A stretch of 64,000 nucleotides of DNA, taken from contig NC_033631.1 in assembly GCF_001540865.1 (NCBI RefSeq), positions 3,086,924-3,150,923 on the forward strand, given 5' to 3'. Below the pieces are notes generated by a model. The model worked only from the letters and a program-made list of their open reading frames with translations, was not told the origin of the DNA and did not search any database. Below are positions 35,898 through 46,845 of the stretch, piece after piece. The position numbers were made by a program, and so were the translations under genes. How positions within the stretch are numbered: position 1 is the stretch's first letter; each line of letters begins with the position of its first letter. This DNA is from Ananas comosus (lineage: Eukaryota; Streptophyta; Magnoliopsida; Poales; Bromeliaceae).

Positions 35898-37400
35898 ACG
35901 TATAATATCCGTATAAATTACATATCCGAATAATTGGCGAATTCGTTTTTTAGCCCTTTTTTTCAACGAATTTAAAAATTAGAAGACGAATTTTATTCGA
36001 ATTATACCCGTACCGAATTTTTGCCGAATCCGAATTAACTAACTAAGGCCAAAACCCAAAAAATAATAGTGCTCCATTTTGGTTTCCTGCCAATCTACAA
36101 CTCATAAAGGGAGGAAGGTGCTAACTTGGAAAGCACACAATTAATAATGTTGGCAGCAGTCAATAATGTGTCTCTTCAAAAATAGCAAGGCAAATTTGCT
36201 TGCGCTATCATTGACCGAACCTTGTCAAGTAAGGTGCAATTCCTCATCTCCTCCACCCAATTTTGTTGTGGAGTTTCAGAATTGTCAACTGTCAAATTAT
36301 TTCTTTTTCATCACACAATTACTTAAATTGCTCAAATAGATACTCGTGGCCTTGTCAGTTCTAATACATTTAATTTTTCTGTGTAACTCGTTTTCAACCT
36401 CATTAATGTAAAGTCTAACACAATCCAATACTTCAAACCAATAGGAGATCAGATAAATATGACAAAAGTATGTATGGGTCATCTACAAACATGATTAAGT
36501 AGAAAGAACTGTGCCTTACCTTCACTTTATTGGGCCATAAATGTCTAAGTGCATCAATTGTAATGAAAATTCTTCCCTAAAGGTTTTATTAAATGATTTT
36601 GTGATGCCCCAACATCCCAAGGGGTTACCCATCCTAGGACTACTCCCGTCCTAGCACGCTTAACTCTCTTAACCTCTTAGGCCTAGCCATCACCCAAAAT
36701 ACTTAAGCCAAGTTAAGAGTTTTAATCCTATTATATCTTATATATAGGACTACTTGGGGTCTCACATTCTCCCCTCCTTAAGCCCTGACATGCTCGTCAG
36801 GCTCAAACTCACAACTACCAGACGATGTGAGACTCGTCTCGCTAGCCTCAACCTACCTTATGGTGAGCTGCGCTCCGCCCACAACAGTCAACGGCGTGAG
36901 AGCCTCGCTCTCCCCATTATATAATCCTAGCTCAGCCGAGACTTATCTCACACTTCCAGCTGGCAATTGGCTCTGGTACCAACTGAAACGCCCCAAATTT
37001 CTGGGGCTCACGTATCCTAGGACTACTCCCGTCCTAGCACGTTTAACTCTCTTAACCTCTTGGGCCTAGCCACCGCCTAAAATGCTTAAACCGGGTTAAG
37101 AGTTTTAGCCCTATTATATCTTATATATAGTACTACCTGGGGTCTCACAGATTTTTGTATCATTTTTCTACTAAACAATGTTCAGAAGTGGGCATATTGA
37201 CTTTAGTGAGTGAGCTTAACAACCTAACTTTAACTAGTCTAGTCATTCCATCCTATTCAATGTGACTAAGTCGAGCAAGCTATTTAATTGAAATATTGTG
37301 ATCATTCTCAATAGAAGATTGCAAAGAAAATAAATTACTATTATTATTATTATCATAATAAATGTTCAAAACTATAAAACTAATTGAAATAAAATCTCTA
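35898..37400 (-). pseudogene. Ty1/copia relic: pre-integrase and integrase fragments
   Basis: 35898-36060 is CGAAT-rich flank. On the minus strand, about 36480 to 36080 gives a decayed copia integrase end (LCDEKEII then QLT, and further on TLLIVCFPS where ILNRVPS is expected). About 37330 to 37160 gives a decayed GAG-pre-integrase domain (MTRLVKVRLLSSLTKVNMP with a Cys near HCLVEK). The order fits one element on the minus strand, interrupted by the TRIM at 36602-37149. It holds many stops. LTRs are not visible. Confidence 0.65.
36602..37149 (-). mobile_element. TRIM copy 2, complete with both LTRs
   Basis: LTRs are 36602-36766 and 36984-37149 (165 and 166 bp), both with TG...CA ends (TGATGCCCC or TGAAACGCCCC to GGGGTCTCACA on the plus strand). 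On the minus strand the primer site TTGGTACCAGAGCC sits next to the 5' LTR, and the purine tract AAGGAGGGGAGAA precedes the 3' LTR. The internal region is about 217 bp with no ORF. Flanks share GATTTT on both sides with an offset, so the target duplication is uncertain. It is the same family as 2190-5775. Confidence 0.9.
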
Positions 37401-37612
37401 CCATAAAAATAGTTCCAAAGCGTAACTCAACTACATCATTTTTCAAACTTAAAAGAAAATCCTAACTAAAGTATAACAAGAATGGAAAATAAGTTCCTCA
37501 GGATCATTAGAGTATAAAGAACTTCCTGAAATTATAATGTGTGACCACATCGCAAAACCAGTTTGTACATGCCAATGCGCAGAACATCAACAATAGAGTC
37601 ATTTCCCATGTG
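37401..37612. other. AT-rich spacer
   Basis: No gene or repeat boundary is recognised between the copia relic and the Tourist-like element. Confidence 0.4.
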
Positions 37613-37615
37613 TTA

Positions 37616-38911
37616 AGGTGTGTTTGGTTCGCGTTATCTTTTTAAGATTTCAGATAATTCACTAGGAATAAAGAAAATATGATGGTGTTTGGCTAAATGC
37701 ACCAAGTAATTTGACCGGCAATGTTGGATCCATTTGAAATTAAGATTTACCCCAAAATAATACTCTTATTCCTTTGGGAGAAGATGGGCATCCTCGTCCT
37801 AATGAATTGGGGTAATCATAAATTTCTATTACGATCTACTCTTTTTCTACCTCCCCACCTTTGTCACTCACTTCTACCCTTTAATCTCACTTTCTCTCTC
37901 TAAACCTAAACTCTCACTTTCTCTCTCTAGCTAACTTCATCTCTCTATCCCTTCTACAATCCTCGATGCTATCTCTCTCCTTATTTCCCTAAAGGGGTTT
38001 TTGGTATCATGTAGTTGCAACTGCACTACAATTGAAACTACACGTATATCCAAATCCAATGTTTGGTTTAATGTTTTTGAATCCAACTGCTGCAGTTGGA
38101 ACTGCATGAGGGGGCACAACTGCAACAACTGTAACTATGTCTACATTGGTTGCATTTCCAACTATAGCAGTTGGAAAGAGAAATTTTAAATAAAAGGTAA
38201 GCTTATCTCTCTAACAACTTCTTAAACAAATATATATATTTTTCTACATTGGAAGTAATTTACCTCCCTATATATATAATAGCAAAATTTAAAAATGTTC
38301 TTCTCAGCTATATATAACCAAACAAATTATTTATAATTGCAGTGCTTTCTATTATATCCAACCAAGCAAGCTGCATATAATTATAACCATTACATTTTCA
38401 ACTGCATGCTATACTATATTTATAATTATATCCAACCAAATATCCCCTAATTATACTCTCGAACATATGCTCACTTTTTCTCTCTAATCTCAACTCTCTC
38501 TCTCCCTCTAGCCGAAATCTCTTACACACTTTCTAATCCTCTCTCTCTCTCTAAGATAAGCTATCCATCTCTCTTTTTCTCTCTATATCTCTAACATAAA
38601 TACTTTCTTTCTCTCTCTCTCTCGCTCTCCCTATCTAATCCCAACTCTCTCCACCTTTAACCTCAATTCGTTCTCTTTTGTAAGCTACGCTCTCTCAATT
38701 TAACCTAAAAATAAATCTAACCTGATTGTTGAAATCAAAAAGATATTTACATTACTGCTAATACTACCCAAAATTAAATGACAAAACAAACACATTCTCA
38801 AATAAAATACTAGCTAGAATGCAACATTCTTAGGAATAGAATGAGTAGGAATCAAATCCTTACAAATCCTTCATTCCTAATAATCTTTCATGGTGCGAAC
38901 CAAATGCAGCC
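37616..38911. mobile_element. Tourist-like (PIF/Harbinger type) non-autonomous transposon
   Basis: The left end AGGTGTGTTTGGTTCGC and right end GCGAACCAAATGCAGCC are inverted repeats. The 3-bp duplication TTA lies at 37613-37615 and 38912-38914. No transposase ORF is seen. The interior holds CTCTCT microsatellites (37860-37980, 38460-38700). A second element is nested inside. Confidence 0.75.
37990..38451. mobile_element. Nested MITE inside the Tourist-like element
   Basis: The left end AGGGGTTTTTGGTAT near 37992 is the inverted counterpart of CCAAATATCCCCT near 38437-38449. Internally, GTTGCAACTGC and related GCAGTTG motifs recur in both orientations. Exact ends and target duplication are unclear, so the superfamily is left open. 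Confidence 0.55.
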
Positions 38912-38914
38912 TTA

Positions 38915-39426
38915 ATGTTTGATTTTTTTGTTTTAATTATAGTATGTAATTAAATAGATTGAAGGCTCTCTCTCTCAGAAACAACAGGCTGAAAAAGAAC
39001 ATTATATATACATATTATACTACAAAGAAACACATTGGAAATGAAAATATAAGATAAAACAAAAGGCATATAAGGTATTGCAAGGAATACCTATTATGGC
39101 GCTTCTTTTCCCGAGAATTTGTGCACCTAAAGCATTACAGAAGAATATTTCATCAATAACTTTAGTCAAAAAAAATTTCAAAGCCCTAATTGTGAAAATT
39201 TATACTCAATGCAAAACTAATGTTAGTTGTACAACGATTCTACATTTGACACTTTTTGTTATTAAGAAAATATATGATCATTTAGGCCTTTATTTTTATT
39301 GTAATCATGGTCATTTCTAGGGGTGGAAATGAGCCGAGCTCGAGCGAGCTTACCTCAGCTCAAGCTTGGCTTGAAATTAATTTCGAGCCTAAATTTAGGC
39401 TCAAGCTCGGCTTGAAATTAATTTGA
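38915..39426. other. Spacer, then a truncated repeat at a contig end
   Basis: 38915-39310 shows nothing supportable. From 39316, AGGGGTGGAAATGAGCCGAG with repeated GCTCGAGC and two copies of GGCTTGAAATTAATTT (39370, 39408) looks like the start of a dispersed repeat. It stops at the N at 39427. Confidence 0.4.
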
Positions 39427-39427
39427 N

Positions 39428-40069
39428 AGTATAGAAGGAACGCCGTGTGTTCCTTCCTGGTGACCGGGGCAGGGGATTCACCTGCAAACTTTCGAAGAAA
39501 TTTAGAATAAGCCAAATCATTTAGATCAAGGTGTGCCTCAAAATCAGACACACCGTCAGGATTGTAGGCTATAGAGAGAGTAACGCCATGAGGGCGAAAG
39601 CCAACAATGGCGGCCATATAAAAAAGAGTGGGGGTAAGAGGCCCTCTTTTGAAGAGAAAAACATTAGAAACAGGGGACCGGAAACAAAGAGCAGCGGCTA
39701 GAAGAAGCTTATCGGCTTAGGAGGGTGCCGAGATAATTGAATTGCTTCATAAATGCCGATTTCCCGCCAGAAGGCGCCAAAAACGGGTTCTACTCTATCT
39801 AACCAGGCCAAATATGCTTCGGAAACACTTGGCCAGGTTCTGAGACTCTTTCCTGTTGAAGCTGATGAGTACCAAGAATGGAGATGAATAATCTTTTTCA
39901 AAGGAAGTCCCTCATCAGAGAAAGAGGAGTTAGTAGGAGATAGTGCATCTATAAGAGAAGGACCTAAGAGAAGGACCTAATATGAATTAGATGGATCTAA
40001 GTCAACGAAAGGTTTGAGTATAGTATAGTCAAGAGATGAATGAGAAGGAAGAGGAGGAACCAAAGACAT
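39428..40069 (-). pseudogene. Element B antisense ORF with plant mobile domain-like region
   Basis: The ORF reads on the minus strand from an ATG at 40069, against the direction of gag-pol, and lies just upstream of the 3' LTR. Its N-terminus (MSLVPPLPSHSSLDYTILKP) aligns with that of the antisense ORF in element C (MAQIPSLPSSPN). Further in are IIHLHSWYSS, RTWPSVSEAYLAWLDRVEPV, FWREIGIYEAIQLSR and NPDGVSDFEAHLD. These resemble the aminotransferase-like plant mobile domain that Tat-lineage elements carry in antisense. One TAG near residue 32 and one frameshift near 39698 break it. It is truncated at 39428 by the contig end. Confidence 0.75.
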
Positions 40070-40532
40070 TGTTCAAAAGAAGAAAAGAGCCGAGAGAGTC
40101 GGTTACAAAAAGCAAAAGAAGAATGAAGGAGACGAAGAAGAGGTTTTAGTGAAGGAGACGAGGAAAAGAAATAAGAATTAGAAGAGACAAAAGAATAGGA
40201 AGCTTGAGGAAGAAGAAAAGGCTGTCGTATTGAACTGTCGCATTGATTACGAGTCCCAAGGTCGGCTATAATGATGAATAGACAACGGCAATTAAGATGG
40301 TTTAATTAATGCCGCACATGAGACAAAAGTAGAGAATGCGATCAGGGCCGTAAAGAAGAGAATAAACGGCTTAGATTAAACGGTACAGAAGATCGTGGTG
40401 CAGAATACGTCAGAGAATTTGAATTTGATTGGACCGAGAAATACGCCTCGGATCAAGCTCGCTTTCGGCAACAGAAAATTGTTTGAGATGAAAAAGGTAA
40501 CGCCAGCTACCGAAGCATCGCTTCGAAAACTG

Positions 40533-40545
40533 GCGAGGGGGCAAT
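40533..40545 (+). promoter_or_regulatory. Element B polypurine tract
   Basis: GGCGAGGGGGCAA lies immediately before the 3' LTR start TGTTGAGCC. It is the expected plus-strand priming site. Confidence 0.7.
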
Positions 40546-41295
40546 TGTTGAGCCAATTAGGCGCAAACAGCAGGCACGCCGGGTCCATATCCGTAAGACG
40601 GCTAAAACGGTAGACCTAGAATGCACCGGACGCATACGAGCCGCGCTGGACCGAGGAGTTATAGCAACCGCAAGCAGTTACGAGCGGTTCCGATCGGCCG
40701 AAGGTGGTCCTACAAATCAGGGGATAGTGGCTGATCGTGCAAAAGCAATAACTAACGCAAGGGCGGTTCTATAAATAGGCATACGATACCCTGAAAAGAG
40801 GTCTTCGCCCCTGCGCACAAAAGACCACCTTTATTTTCCTGCATCTTTCTTTCCTGCATTTACTACTTTTCGTAGGAGTAGCTCGCGTAACTTAAGCATA
40901 CTTGGAGTCTGTCTGCCCTACGGACATCACTTCCCTGTCCTTTTACTTGGAGTCTGTCTGCCCTACGGGCATCACTCCCCTGTTCTTGTACGTTTGTTTA
41001 ATAGAAAGTCACGTTCGGCTATTCAGGCCGACCAAATCTCGTGTTGTTCTAGCCATTCGGCTCATCTCTCAGTCGAATTCTGGGCTTCCCCTCTTCATTT
41101 GGCTCATCCCGCCGAAGCGAATTTACTGTGGAGGTTTTTCGAACCCGGCTGATTCGATCCCTCATCGGCCGAATCGCTTGAGCCGTCGTGGGAGCAAACT
41201 TCGAAGGTCACTATCCGCAGCCGTTCCTTACCTCGACGCGCTCCCCGAGGAGGATTCTTGACCGGGTCAAGGGTCGGGACTTTCGGCTCACAACA
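40546..41295 (+). repeat. Element B 3' LTR
   Basis: 750 bp, TGTTGAGCC to CTCACAACA, with a TATA box at 40770-40777. It carries a 45-bp tandem duplication (40901-40945, 40946-40990, starting CTTGGAGTCTGTCTG) that is single in the 5' LTR at 24029. It is followed by the GGGAG target duplication. Confidence 0.9.
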
Positions 41296-42608
41296 GGGAG
41301 CATCTTCGCTCAAGTGGTCGAACAACAGTCGACTAGTATTCGGTGGGTTTGACCTCACCGAAATGAGTGAATTCCCCCTATGTTCTTGTTGTGGTTATGT
41401 TATTAGAAATCATGCATTTTATGCAAGTAGCATTATAAACAAGAGGTTAAATAACTTAGATGTATTTACATCTTGGAATGAAATTGTGTCTCTATGAAGT
41501 AGAGAATTGTATGCAGTTGAAATCATGAAACATGCATAATATGATCGTTATTATACTTGTATAGACAAGTGAAATTGACATATATTGGATAGAACTAGCA
41601 TGAATTCCATGTTATTGTTATAATCTAGTTAATGACTAGTATTTGACATTGGACTTAGATCCCGACCTATAGGTCGGTAGAATACATTCCATGTTTGAGA
41701 CTTGACGATTGAGAGCTGTATACTATGGATTATGCTTGCTTGCCATTGTGCTCATTCGCATATGCTTGTGAGGGTCGCTCCCTATAAGCCGGCACTCCGG
41801 AGTTGGCCTACGCGACATCATGCTTGCCTATGCGGGATTGGGTGCCAAAGTGGATTGCCGTGGGGAGTGTATACTACCACGGGGTCATTAGGCGCGGCGC
41901 AAGCCGGACTATCTTGTGTAGGTCCTTATGGATTGCATAATGACACTAAATTGTGTTAATAAAAAAATGGTTACTAGTAAATAATGTACATTCATGAAAG
42001 TGGTATAACATGCTTACGCCTATAGAGTCATTTATTTATTTGTTACATACTGATAGTTGCACTGGAGGCATAGTAGTTCTACTGTTCATTAGTTGCTTAT
42101 GATTCATATCATGTTGTAGCCATACATGCCTACTATTTTTGCCTCATGAGCCTAGTAGTGTAATTCGCTGAGGTTGGTGGCTTACCTACTGGGAACTATT
42201 GATTAATAGTTCTCATGCCCTAATTGTTGTTGTTGTATTTACAGAGCCATCCACAGCGGAAGAGGCTAGGGACCGCGGTAAGGGTGTTGCGTCTAGCTAG
42301 GCATTGCTCAGAGTCCCACTAGGTGATCACCTCTCCTTTTGGTCGAGTTGGCGAGGTTGATGTACTACTTGTATAGAGACTACCATTGTATATAGTTGTT
42401 TGAGACTTTCTGGTGTATGTACCTTTGGGAGTTGTTGATGTACTATACACTTTTCTTTTATTAGCTCTTGTATATAGCTTGTCATATACTCTGATATTTG
42501 GCTACTGGTTCTATCTATCTTGATATTTCTGTTGTATAGACGCCTTGTATACTTTGGGATGCGGGTCTCTAGCGTACCGGGTGAGCTTCCGCTGGACCCG
42601 GGCGTGAC

Positions 42609-43529
42609 AGTTTTCCACCTAACCAAACAAATGTGAATTTTTTTCTTCTTTTCAACCAAACAAATGTAAATAAAAAACTATTCTTTTTCTACAAACAAAG
42701 AGTGTTGTTTTTGTTTGAATTGGAGGTTTCAGCCGAAAATTTTGACAATTTGAAACTTGGACTGCCTATAATTGTAACTGCTCTTTATAAATTGACAGGT
42801 GAAAACTTGAAAGAGAACTTCAAATGTTGAAATTTTGCAGTGATTAGGATAGTAGCCCTATGTTTTCTATTTGATTTTGAGAGGGACCCTTAGGGCTTGT
42901 TATTGATCTTTGCTTTTTGGTTTTGGTTTGGACACACATTGAGATAATCTAGCACTTCAAGTGAGCAGGACTTCATCTCTCAGAGTTGCACATGAAAGAA
43001 TAATACTTAAACCTTTTCTGTTAACTGTGTTTACAAAATAACTAATTACCATGAGAAATCAGATGAACTACATGTGTCTACTTCAATTAAATAGAAGAAT
43101 AGTTGTTGATTCTTGATACCCTAAATGTGAAATATGCTTGTTGTGCCTCATCATCATGTTCCTTNTCTTTATATTATTTGATCGACAATCGTGTGTATAA
43201 GTAGAAGACTTCATAAGCTCTGCATAGTAAGACGCAGCAAATTGTATTCCAGAGTATGTTTACTGAGAACAATCTGATCCCAAGTCACTCCAACTGACCC
43301 GCAAAAAAAAAAAGGTTCCTTAAGTGTTATAAAGCCAATTTCAAACCTTATTATATGTGCATTAAATCCCTCGATTAGCTCATCAGAAAAAAGCTTTACT
43401 TTTGAACACAAATTAATTTACAACTAAGGCTATAAAAGCAAGCTTTATACTAGGCAATCGATTCTCCAGTTTGAAGCGCTAATAAGATCTTAGAATCCTA
43501 CTCACTGATGTTTGACGTAGTGGACCTGC
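42609..43529. other. Intergenic region downstream of the receptor kinase
   Basis: AT-rich, with two copies of AACCAAACAAATGT at 42617 and 42655. The N at 43165 marks a contig join. No gene is supported. It would contain the 3' end of the minus-strand kinase transcript. Confidence 0.5.
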
Positions 43530-43718
43530 TCACCCACTTGTGTGTAACGGAATTGGCGACAAAGCTGCCTGAATTTGCTTGGCATTCCGCGCATCATCCT
43601 TTACGCCAACATCGATACTCTTAATCCTCCCCGCCCCGTTGGCCACACTCTCTATCGCTCTCAACACCTCAAGCACCTCCTTTATCGCGGCCTCATGTCC
43701 GTCCCATGTTGCAAACAC
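43530..43718 (-). pseudogene. Out-of-frame C-terminal tail of the receptor kinase
   Basis: The minus strand shows RCLQH and DMRP in one frame (43714-43695), then EVLEVLRAIESV in the original frame to a stop near 43530. Relative to the pseudogene at 6280-6315, the gene has lost 2 bp before the RCLQH motif and 1 bp after it. The frame is restored, but only after the TAG. Either this allele is truncated or the assembly has errors here. Confidence 0.75.
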
Positions 43719-46700
43719 CTAAAGCAACTCCGCCACCATTGTGATCATCTTCCTTATTACCCAATCAGAATCATAACCAAGAGTCGGGTCTACTAGCTGG
43801 GCCAATTCGCTCCGTTGGATCTTGTTGATCGCCATATTAGCAAGATTGATCTCATTCCGGCACCTGCTGAGGTCCACTGCCGGCTTCGACGATATCAGCT
43901 CTGCCAATACTACACCGAAACTGTAAACGTCGCTCTTGTCAGTGAGTTGGAAGCATGTGTGGTACTCTGGGTCCACATAGCCCGGAGTGCCCTGCGGTGC
44001 GGTCGACACATGCGTCGCATTCGTTGGGAACAAACGCGACAGCCCGAAGTCGGCGACCTTTACGTGGAAACCGGCATCGAGAAGGATGTTGTTGGTTTTC
44101 ACGTCACGGTGCATGATGGGCGGCTCAATGGCATGTAGGTAGCCAAGGGCTTCAGCGGTCTCGATAGCAATTTGCATTCGTATTGGCCACGTTAACACTC
44201 GCTCGCAGGCACGAGGTCCATGCAGGTGGTCGGCTACGGTCCCGTTGGGCACGAACTCGTAGACGAGGAGAAGCTCGCGGCAGTGGCGGGAGGTGCAGCC
44301 ATAGAGGCTGACAAGGTTTTGGTGGCGGAGAGGGGAGAGGATGTCGACCTCATTCATGAACTGCTCCACTCGCTTGTAGTTGTTCTCGTACAGGCGCTTT
44401 ACAGCAACTATCCGACCGTCTCGTAGCTTTCCTGAATCAATAGAAAACTAATAGGGTTTTATATTTGGTCCGGCTTATAAAATAGCTTCTTTTCTGCAAC
44501 AAGCAATTGTTGCAGTGACTACAGCTGAAAAATGAACATGTTTAGTCTGAAAAGAAGCTACAGTTGAAAGCTTATGCTTCAGGTACAACAAAAAGTTGTA
44601 GTTGGCCTTTAATGAAAGATATGTTAAAATCTTTTTGAATAGCTCTACTGACAGATGAAGTTTAATAAGCTCTGGCCAGGAAAAAAGGCTTTAAATGGAT
44701 AGAAGAAATCAGAATTTGTAGTATAAGTTAAAGAAAGAATGCTAGTACATATGAATTATGGGGACCTTTAAATCAGGAGCCTCACTATTTAGTCCTTTAA
44801 TCCAAGTATTTAGCATTTTTTTTTTCTAGTACCTTTGTAGACAGTGCCAAAGCCACCGTCGCCGAGTTCTTGGGAGGGAGAGAATCCATCGGTGGCCTCG
44901 TCAAGCTCAGCATAGGAGAAGATGTGGGTCTTATAATCTGCACTAGATAATTGAGTGTCAACATAGTGTGTTTCAAAGCGCGAGTCTCTGACGAGGTGAA
45001 TGGAGGAGGGAGAGTGATTTTTCGTTCTTCTTCGCTTGCAGAGAAAAATGCATAGGATAGATATCAACAAGCCTGCTGCTGCACCCCCTGAAGCACCTAT
45101 TTGATTAGGAAGCAGAATGTGAGTAGAAAACACGAAAACATGAAATAAAAGTGTTAAGTACTGGTTTAGAAGCTTTTCTATGTCTAATTTACTGAAACTA
45201 TTTGATATAAGCAGTTCTTGCTACTTGCGCGGTTTGATAAGCCATCTGAAGCTGAATTCTATACTTATCTTGATTGATCTACTTGCATAATTTGAACAAA
45301 TAAACTCTAGGAAGAAATAAATGAATAATAAAGGAAGTGAAATCCAAAGCATCTAGAAGCTACCATACTCGATTGATCTATTTGCATAATCTGCTCTATT
45401 TACTGACATGAACGTACATACTTTTGAGACATCAAAATAGAAGAAAATTCTTTTTTTTTTGCTTACAAATTTAAAAAATTAAGTATGAGAATTAAAGAAT
45501 TGGGTGAGCCTACGTTCGATTTTTCTTTTACTGGAAGAATTAAAAAATAAATTGCTTATGTTTTGAACTTTATATAAGATTACACGCAAGATATACGATC
45601 AAAACAGATGTATAATTAGTAATTTCAATTGAAGAAAGGAGTCTATTGAAGTATTTGATTGTCAAAACTAAAGGTTCAGGCTTATGTTTGCAAAAGTGCT
45701 GAAGTGCAAGAGATCCCTATACATCTTTCCCACCAAAAAAAGAGATTAAAAAAAAGAGAAAAAAAAAAAAAAGAGCAGATAGCAGAGTTGGGGAAAATAT
45801 GTTACCTACTATAACCCACTTTTCTCGCTTTCTCCTTCCTGCAACAGCATATAACAAGACCAATTAAGAATGCTTATGTTGATACTTATCACTTTTGTCA
45901 AGAACAGCATAATAATCAGATGATCTTCCCAATATTATTCAAAGATAATTTCAATCATCTCAAGCAAATTAATTTGATACGTGAAGAAAAAGCTTACAGA
46001 ATCAGCAAAATAGGCGAAGAACTGAAAGGCAGAAATAAATAAATTCAGCTATTGTTAGTACTTTTTCCATCACCTCGGCACTTCTTAATGCATTTGCATG
46101 GGGAGTCCAAGTCTCCTGGATCGCCTCTTGTAGTACAGCTACTGCCAGCAGTTACGTTGCAACCGAAACAATCTGGATGAAGATCCCAGTTGTGAGAGAA
46201 ACCGCCGGAGAGCAGAGAAATGTTGCCATCATTGCTACCTTCATAATCTCCGCCAAATGACAATTTCCAAGTAAACCAGAGGCCTCCCGAACTCAAACTC
46301 AAACAATAAGTAGGAAGATCATTCTCCTGATAGTTTTGTGAATTTTGAGGGAGGAAGAGTGTGTAATTCTTGCATGAAACATGACCCAAAGAATCGCCGA
46401 AAATATTTTGATTGTAGTCGCTATCTATCTTATCGCAACTGAACGAATTAGTTAATGCCTTCTTTGTACTCAATGTAAGTTGGGTGAGATTAATAGCAGG
46501 GGTGGGTTTCTTAAAATTGTAAAGGAAGACACAATCAGAATCCCAATAAAAGGAGTTTAGGAAGAGATCATGAACTACAATTGTTCTATTCTGGGGTGAA
46601 TAATCTCTAACAACATACAAAAATCCTGTGTTATAAAATCGAACCACAGGTGAATCAGTCTCACAATAGATGCAATGAACTTTGCGGCAACCTGGATTAG

Positions 46701-46845
46701 TGGCGGAGTTAGTAAAGAAAGGAGAGCTAACATTCCAGGTGTAATTTCCGCATGAGAATTGGGTTGGAGGGCACGATACAGGATGAGCTGAGTTTGCATG
46801 AAGACAGCCACGCAAGAGGAGCAAGAATAAGTATATTACAGACAT
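43719..46845 (-). CDS. LRK10L-type receptor-like kinase, four exons, C-lobe truncated
   Basis: Minus-strand exons are 46845-46062, 45838-45806, 45096-44833 and 44431-43719. All junctions are GT...AG and the phases agree, giving 597 codons. Exon 1 has a signal peptide (MSVIYLFLLLLRGCLHANSA), a cysteine-rich GUB_WAK_bind domain (FSCGNYTWNVSSPFF) and a WAK-associated C-terminal part (CFGCNVTAG, CKCIKKC). Exon 2 is a 33-bp basic microexon. Exon 3 has the membrane helix (GAAAGLLISILCIFLC) and the Gly-rich loop LGDGGFGTVYKG. Exon 4 has VAVK, HRDVKTNN, DFGLSR and GTPGYVDPEY. It would be a plasma-membrane Ser/Thr kinase sensing cell-wall or pathogen signals. A TAG at 43719-43721 stops it before subdomain XI. 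The homologous tail continues to about 43530. Confidence 0.85.

Larger units (their letters stand above)
21874..41295 (+). mobile_element. Tat-lineage Ty3/gypsy retrotransposon B (assembly interleaved with foreign contigs)
   Basis: The 5' LTR starts TGTTGAGCC at 21874 and the 3' LTR ends CTCACAACA at 41295. The exact duplication GGGAG lies at 21869-21873 and 41296-41300. Supported parts are the 5' LTR (21874-22216, then 23858-24385), gag, protease and RT (24447-29134), and an antisense ORF plus 3' LTR (39428-41295). The stretches 22218-23856 and 29160-39426 belong to other sequences. RNase H and integrase of this copy fall in the missing part. Lineage is from the RT and protease style, the large gag and the antisense ORF between pol and the 3' LTR. 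Confidence 0.85.
20920..42608 (+). mobile_element. Family D solo LTR, copy 2, split by the Tat-lineage element
   Basis: The left part (20920-21873) begins TGTAGTACACTGAAC. The right part (41301-42608) ends CCCGGGCGTGACA. Together they make about 2.26 kb that matches copy 1 at 8184-10722. The break is exactly the GGGAG duplication of the inserted Tat element. Outer flanks are ATTTT and GTTTT, an imperfect duplication. Everything from 21874 to 41295 belongs to later insertions or misplaced contigs. Confidence 0.75.

Noticed and set aside
36601..37155. Six-base GATTTT flanks as a definite target duplication of TRIM copy 2
   Set aside because: They fit only if the element starts one base before its TG terminus, so the duplication was left as uncertain.
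39078..39320. 80-codon ORF in the spacer before the contig end
   Set aside because: It is AT-driven, with no similarity to any family I know and no neighbouring exons.
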